From Bugulina stolonifera (Eukaryota > Bryozoa > Gymnolaemata > Cheilostomatida > Bugulidae): a stretch of 64,000 nucleotides of DNA. Both the position numbers and the translations under genes were made by a program. Where the stretch lies: NCBI GenBank assembly GCA_935421135.1, contig OW285191.1, positions 15,438,700 to 15,502,699 on the forward strand, given 5' to 3'. Positions within the stretch are counted from its first letter, which is position 1; every line of letters starts with the position of its first letter. Positions 57,749-64,000 of the stretch are shown here, piece after piece. The notes below the pieces were generated by a model that was given only the letters and a program-made list of their open reading frames with translations, was not told the DNA's origin and ran no database searches.

Positions 57749-60700
57749 TACTGTATGTCACAATTAAAATAAATGATATATTTGTACAATGTAGGTCCTA
57801 AATCAGTGGTATTCATTTCAAATTTTAATAAATGTACATGTATGTTTGGTACATGCATGTGCAAGTCCCTGGCTTAGCAATCATTTATTGTGTTTTATTG
57901 TTATTCATAGTCTTGGCCAGCAATCTGAAAATTTCAGCGACTGATGCCTGCATTTGTGCTGCATTAATGTCGTATTCAACCACATTTCATGCAGTTTTAC
58001 TAACTGAAATGCATGTGAACACACAGCCATATTATATGTACATGTAATATCGCTAGTACCTGGCAATGTACCTGGCCACTATGTACCTGGCCTCTAGCTT
58101 GGGGGCCCAGTCACCTGTTTGATCCTCAACCCATGTAATTGCAATCAATAAGAAGCTGGTAGAATTAGTCATGTAATTAGTTAGTATTATTTAGTGTCAG
58201 TAAAAGGGTTCTGCTGGTAAGCAGTAGTCATTCTGCCAATGTTGCACCAACATTCATCAACATAGCCTCTACAAAGTTGTGATTTTCTTCTGCAAATTGC
58301 AGTAACAAAATTCTGATTTTCATTTGCAGAATAAGAAGAGATTACAGAGGAAGGGAAAAGGAAAGAAGTATAATAATTCAATTATATCTATGTAATTATT
58401 GTAATAAACAGGTTGTAATAAAACAAGTATTCAATACAAGTTATGTTTCTCTGTTTATTTACATGTACATGTATGTTAGACTTATACTACAGCTGGAACT
58501 ACTAGGCAGGTGTCGAAAATATGTACAAAACAGTTGCCTTCTGTGAAAGAGCATTAAGGATAGCAGAGTTTATTTTTTCACGCTACCATGGTGTACAAAC
58601 AATGCCAATCCTAGCCCAAACCACTAGTGACTTCTTCACAAGTCATGATCATGAGTTCATAACCAATTTAAATTTGAATTGCTTCTAGAATCAGTCTTTC
58701 TGAATGTACATGTAAGTAAAGTATTTCTACCAAGTTCATTCTACAGTAGGAGCATAACAAGACTCCAGAAGCCAAGCCATAGTTGATAATGTTGTTAAAT
58801 ATCATGACACAGCAGTACTATGATACAAGTGTCAATGCTATAGGCTTCTGGGCTAATGCATGTGCTATTTTTCACAATGTTTCTGGGTTGTCTCCCCTCT
58901 CTCAAATGTTATGCAGGGAATAAAACATCCAAGTGTTAAATTATGTGGATTTAACATGCATATTTGACCAAGTACAAAAGTGCTCCAACTACTATTAGTA
59001 CGAATATCATTTACAATGCACGTGTCAGCAGCTACGTGTATGTATACTGCAATTGTTCAGCTGTGGAGGAGGGAGGACAACTACTAAATATATACATGAA
59101 ATAATTGAAAGCCTCCTACAGAAAGCAAGTATAATATTAGATGCTGGCTTTCAGTATGTCCCATCTACACTAATGGTTGCCCTCTCTTTTACATAGCTGA
59201 GTAAACACAGTTGCTACAAAAACAGTGCATCTCCTACCACATTTTTGTAACTTACATAATATACATGTACATGTATGGTATTGTGTTCATGCATCCATGG
59301 TGTTCCTCTTAGAGCTGCTAGCAAGATACATGCACATGTACATTTGTATATTCTGAACTGAAGTTGTATTCTCTTTACATGTATGTGACATCTATAATTT
59401 TATTTTTCTGTTGTTTTAATGGATTGATCAACATGTACATGTAGGTATTCTTGGTAGATTAGGCTTACTTTAGTCGTTGTCTGCTGGAAGAATGTACTAA
59501 GAATTGCGTTCATGGGTAGTACACAACCTGAAGCTATACAATATGCTAAAATAAACACTGAGAGAACCTTCAATCTTTTGTTTATGTATGACCTGCTGCT
59601 GCTGGTCTCACTAGAATAATTATTATGTCTGATATACAATGTACGTATGTCTCTCACATTTACATGGTTATGATCTGTGTGATAGATTTGGCTCTGTCTG
59701 TCTATTCTAACTACCCTAATTGCTTCGGTTCTCCAGGGAACATAAGTTTGGATAGTCTGTTAGATTGTTAGATAATTGTACACAGTATGTTTTATATTAT
59801 GCATGTACACTGCTAGTACATGACTCTTATTATGAACAATATGTGATGTACATGTACATGTTATACATGTACATGTACAGTACATTGTATATTATGTAAA
59901 ACGTTTTGAGAGGTCTGGTGTTGTTATTTAATGTATAAGAGTATTATAATCCAACATGTAGGTATGTAATTCTTCAACTCATTGTCTCAACAACAACAAA
60001 GATCTCTAAGGCAGAGAGAAAAAGTGCAGAACACATGTCACAAGGGCCCCTGTGGCTAATAAATTGTAGATATACTGTATATCAAAGAGGAGCAGGGATC
60101 AGCCCTGGCCACCTTTGTTGAACTACATGTAATAATATTGATAGACCAACTGCTGTTAGTACTTCCTCGTTCTCAATTATTTGCAAGCAAGGCAACAGGT
60201 AGTGCAAGAGAAAGGAATGACATGTACTTTCATGCCTTAGCCTACTCTAACTAATAGTACCACGTAGGTAAATGTGTTACTGCAACTGCAGCCCTTTCAA
60301 GCAGGTATTGCAATACACTTCAATTTGAGAAGCTAAAATATTTAATATTATTAACTTCCATATGACATGTATAATTGTACACCTGTCTACATGCACATCA
60401 CATAATCCTAATATTCTCAATACATGCAAGTGCAATGTAAGGATGGGACAGAATAAGTCTGTGTCATTTCATATACATTGTACATGTACATTTACGTACA
60501 TGGTAGATGTACAATGTACATGTATCACATGCTTAGCTGTTTCTCATCTATTAATGGTGGTGTATGATTTCACCACATTTTCACTACTGCTCTTCAGTCA
60601 CTGCCCATTAAACCCAGCATGAACAGTGGTGCCCCAAAACCTAAACAGAGAGTTCTTGAGCTGTCATTTTAACCTGTTTTGCTGTGATGTTGCTGCTCTT

Positions 60701-60918
60701 GTTTTGGTTGAAGAATACAGACAGGGAGCTTCATCCTACATGTACATACTAGATGCACACAGACTTATAGAATATAATTTATAATACAGTGAATTGTGAA
60801 CAGGCTACACATAAAAATATGAAATCATAACTTAACCCTTTCTCAAGAAGATTCTTTATTAATATTGAATGTATTTTGGAGAAATACAATTCATAGGCAC
60901 AAAACTATTGATTGCAGT

Positions 60919-60999
60919 TGGAAGTCGTCTTCTCTCAATCTATTTTGTTTCATTTCTACCAGTAGGAGACAGATGGAAAGTGAGAGGATAACTTCTCTC
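60919..60999. repeat. Hairpin of the dispersed GAAGTTGTCCTCTC type
   Basis: Left arm GGAAGTCGTCTTCTCTC and right arm GAGAGGATAACTTCTCTC are imperfectly complementary around about 45 bases. Confidence 0.45.
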
Positions 61000-61136
61000 T
61001 ATGATCATTATTGAATGAAGGCCCTTGCTCCTGAAGAATAATTATTATTTAGATTACAAATTTAGTTAGAATTGCAACATGTATATCAAGTTGATACTCC
61101 TAGATTTTGTTCATTCATCAGAGAATTGTTGTAAAT

Positions 61137-61319
61137 AGAAGTTGTCCTCTCTCTCACCATTTGTGTTTTGCTGGTAGAAGTTGAACATAACTGGCTGAGA
61201 AAGGCTAGTTTATAATTACAATAAATAGCTAATGAGTGCCCAGTAGACAATGCACATGCAAGGCTGGGTGTTTTCTGTACTGCTGATGGTCAGTGTGTGA
61301 AGAGAGGACAACTACTAAT
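61137..61319. repeat. Long-loop hairpin of the dispersed AGAAGTTGTCCTCTC type
   Basis: Left arm AGAAGTTGTCCTCTCTCTC and right arm GAAGAGAGGACAACTACT flank about 140 bases. The arms are the best-preserved of the set and look like terminal inverted repeats of a small element. Confidence 0.5.
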
Positions 61320-61994
61320 ACACCAAGGTCTAACTACATGAACTGCTATTTCCTACTAACAATGAACAGCTAGCGAATGAGATTGTGCCTACGTTCAAGA
61401 GCAAAATTCACTCTGTTTGGCAATGTTAATTATTGTGCATTTTAGTGATACTGTTGCATTAGTTAATGTTTTAGTGTTGGGCACCCTATAACCTGTAGTT
61501 GGGAAACATTGCATCATTGGGTGATGTAATTATCATAAAGTGAAATAATAAAACATTATTGTAATGGCTGTGCGCCACAGGCCAGCCACTGCTAGCTTGT
61601 AAGAGTAGAGAGATGATAACTTCTTATTGGTTCAAGCCACCCTAAGTAGGTACTGGGTTTGCTGCTATCCTATGTGCTCCCAGATCAACTATTCAGTGGT
61701 ATTTAGTAGTTTAAGTAGAATAGCGTATTGTGTGAAAAACACTATCTAGGTATAACAATGAATCCTCCGTACAATGAAATTGTCCTCTTATATACTCTGT
61801 AGTACTGAGACGAGAATACACAAGTAAGTATAATAATATAAATATCACAGATAAGATAATGGGTGATTATTGCATAACAATTACATAATAGATTAATATG
61901 GATGATAGCCATCTAACCACTTGGCCTGGCCTGCTTAGTGTCCTGTCACAGACACAGATTAACATAGAGCTGTCTGGTAGGTCCTACTGCGGTC

Positions 61995-62085
61995 AGTGTC
62001 AAGAGCAGCGTTAGTGTCAAAGGCGTTAGTGTCAAAGGCGGCCTCAGTGTCAAGGGCGGCCTCAGTGTCAAGGGCAGCCGGTCAC
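61995..62085 (+). repeat. Short tandem repeat (GGCCTCAGTGTCAAGGGC)
   Basis: Four to five copies of an 18-base unit and shorter variants (GTTAGTGTCAAAGGC). The forward frame (SRAASVSRAA) is open because the unit is a multiple of three. Confidence 0.85.
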
Positions 62086-62370
62086 CACATTATACAGTTT
62101 ATTAAAACAGTTTTAAGGCACTGTCTTGTAATACCAGTTAAAAGCTTTGATAACCAAGTCAATGTACAATTACATAGTTTTGGATTTCTTTCACCCATGG
62201 CCTCCGCATCTTTTTCATCACTGGTGGCGGTTCTCTTGAGCAGAGCGAATTCCCTTTTCATATATCTAAAATACAGAACATTTCACTTGTCTTTTGCTGC
62301 AGCAACATTTTTCCATAAAGTTGTCCAAATAGCATCTCTATGGGAGATTAGTGACACTCCTTAAACCTTC
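62085..62370 (-). pseudogene. Possible coding relic on the minus strand
   Basis: Read on the minus strand, one frame gives DAIWTTLWKNVAAAKDK, a TGA, seven codons, then MKREFALLKRTATSDEKDAE and a further Cys/Leu-rich stretch to a stop. The two halves are in the same frame and look like one protein interrupted by a stop; a 21-base intron (GTGAAAT...TTTTAG) would be unrealistically short. The Trp/Arg/Lys pattern is loosely like transposase-associated Myb/MADF domains, which is weak. Relic of a transposon gene or chance. Confidence 0.25.
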
Positions 62371-62541
62371 ATAAAATGCTGTCAAGAGGGAAAAAGTTAC
62401 CATAGCTGGGTAAACTGTGAGATCGTTGAAAATTATGCAAGGGATTGAACTTACATTGTACAATGTGCTTCCAGCTGTTATGTCTATAGCAGTTGAACCA
62501 AGTCTAGGCCTATGAATTTGTCTGCTCCCCCTACAGTTCAT

Positions 62542-64000
62542 TCACCTCTTCAGCTATCTGTTATGTAATACATGTACATTACAAATTAGTATCAACTTAT
62601 TAGACCTGTGAAAGTACAGAAAGCGCTAAGGGTTCCACCTCAACATGAATGCTAATCTACATGCACATGTACATGTAAATAAGGGGTAAAAATCCATGTA
62701 ACAACCTACAGTTTTCAAGCAGTATAATGTTAGTAGCGGTATAAAATTATTGTATAGTGCAAGATTTAGATTGCTGTAAAATTGCAGTATTAGGACAAGA
62801 TGCTAAGCATATGCTACAAAGCAATGCAAATTGAAGAGCATAGATTATTTCTTGTTACTCTGGCCAAACCAAAAGTGATGCTATTAGCGCATTTAGTCTC
62901 AAATAAGGGCTGTTGTACTTGCTGTGGAAAACTATAATATTAATTAATTAATTAGCTGATTTTCACATCAGAATAATGTACACAATGTATTTGTTAAATG
63001 CTGGCTTGCATCATATGATTGGTCTCTAAGTGTATCAAGGTACTTTCTCCAACTAACCTTTCAACTCATTTGTATCTGTATATGTAGTGCATGTGGCTTA
63101 TCCTGAATAAACTTCTATTTTTAGTAATAGACAAATAGTTGCTTAGATCCTGCACTGTCCGCTTACTCATCAATTATTGAAGCTGCCCTTCATTAAGAAA
63201 ACATTCTACAATAGAAAGTCTACAGAGAGTAAGTTTCCTGCAAATACCATTTACATGTATACCGATAGAAACATTATAATATGTTTTTACTATACAACAG
63301 ACTAGCAAACGCAACCCAAATTAGAAGTTTCAGTTTTGGAACATAATAAGAACATACTGCTCCATTAATGGAGACCATGGCGCATAATGCTAGTGGGTAC
63401 TGAGATAGAGTACGAAGTTGAATTTAAACACTACAATGATACTCACTGATGCTGGCTACAATTCTTTCTTGACACACATGGAGATTAAGTCAACTAAAGT
63501 TGCCTAAGACCTACAAAAACACAGATTATTCAGACATACATGTAGATAACTAAACAAGAGAAATTATTTGTGTGCCACAGATTATTCTTGAATATCATGA
63601 TTTTTCTTAATTTTGGTAGGTGGAGGCAGAGCAATGTAAGTGTGTAGGCCTATGCCCTGTAATGGTAGCACATTACTTGGAAGAAATTGAAACAAATATT
63701 CGAAACGGCAAGATGGATGCAGTTACTCTTGTATTAGTGGTATCGGTACACTTTATGCTTTAATATCTCCTAAAATGTATATAATCGTAAAGGACGTTAA
63801 ATAGCTTAACAAAAAGTGAACCTTATAGCCACTGTATAGTCTAATATTATTAAGGATAGAGCTACACACATTTCTTACTGCACAATGTATTTTAGATCCC
63901 TGGATGCGGTATTGCCCTCATATAAGTTTCTTCAACACCTTCTCTCCAGCTGCTACAAAGCAGCAAGTTATATGTACATTTAATAACTTGAGACATAGCA
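62542..64000. other. Stretch to the window end, no supported gene
   Basis: AT-rich DNA. A possible first exon at 63714 (MDAVTLVLVVS before GTACAC) followed by a TTTTAG acceptor at 63895 reads a short signal-peptide-like start, but the joined frame stops after about twenty residues. It might be the start of a gene beyond the window if splicing differs. Confidence 0.3.

Larger units (their letters stand above)
58384..61990. other. Gene-free stretch with dispersed hairpins
   Basis: No exon is supported. Many ACATGTACATGT palindromes (for example 59260-59275, 59845-59880, 60478-60520) and hairpin motifs of the GTTGTCCTCTC/GAGAGGACAAC type (58884-59087, 60919-60999, 61137-61319). Confidence 0.45.

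Noticed and set aside
1..64000. CRISPR arrays, bacterial operons, rRNA genes
   Set aside because: Spliced genes and eukaryotic repeats throughout; the tandem repeats have no spacers of the CRISPR kind and no rRNA-like sequence was noticed.

Overview
This window reads as nuclear DNA of an invertebrate animal. Coding sequence is AT-rich and split into many short exons with GT-AG (twice GC-AG) introns of a few hundred bases. There are no bacterial operons or ribosome binding sites. Intergenic DNA is full of minisatellites, microsatellites, MITE-like elements and solo LTRs, and the palindromes ACATGTACATGT and TAGGCCTA recur throughout. The phylum cannot be fixed from sequence alone; a marine invertebrate such as a sponge or another lophotrochozoan or deuterostome lineage is plausible but is inference. 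All gene models below were spliced by eye. Each was accepted only if splice sites and codon phases agreed from exon to exon.

Layout. 1-3.2 kb: a decayed tRNA-like sequence and a large minisatellite of about 31 bp units. 3.2-4.3 kb, minus strand: a three-exon gene for a small GPI-anchored Ly6/three-finger protein. 5.8-14.4 kb, plus strand: a complete 17-exon dimethylglycine dehydrogenase gene (DMGDH, 854 codons), a mitochondrial FAD- and folate-dependent enzyme of choline/one-carbon catabolism. One of its introns carries a tRNA-derived SINE. 14.4-18.5 kb: no gene seen.

18.5-48.3 kb, plus strand: a cluster of poorly known genes. Two (18.5-25.4 kb and 30.0-40.1 kb) are clearly paralogous: they share start motif, exon-phase order, cysteine pairs, a DSGxxS/ESGxxS motif and C-terminal tail. 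The first has a compact zinc finger resembling the FYVE-variant fingers of rabphilin/Slp/Spire proteins. The third (41.8-46.8 kb) has the same ladder of phase-2 exons and one exon made of about thirty His/Tyr-Gly-Gly tetrapeptide units. It runs into, or is followed by, coding exons up to 48.35 kb whose first exon is open in three frames over different stretches. The introns of this cluster hold four related solo-LTR-like insertions.

48.4-64 kb: mostly gene-free, with GC-rich tandem repeats, a nested pair of hAT-like MITEs forming a long inverted repeat, and a few isolated exon-like fragments (around 55.9, 57.7 and 62.2 kb) that I cannot assemble into a gene.
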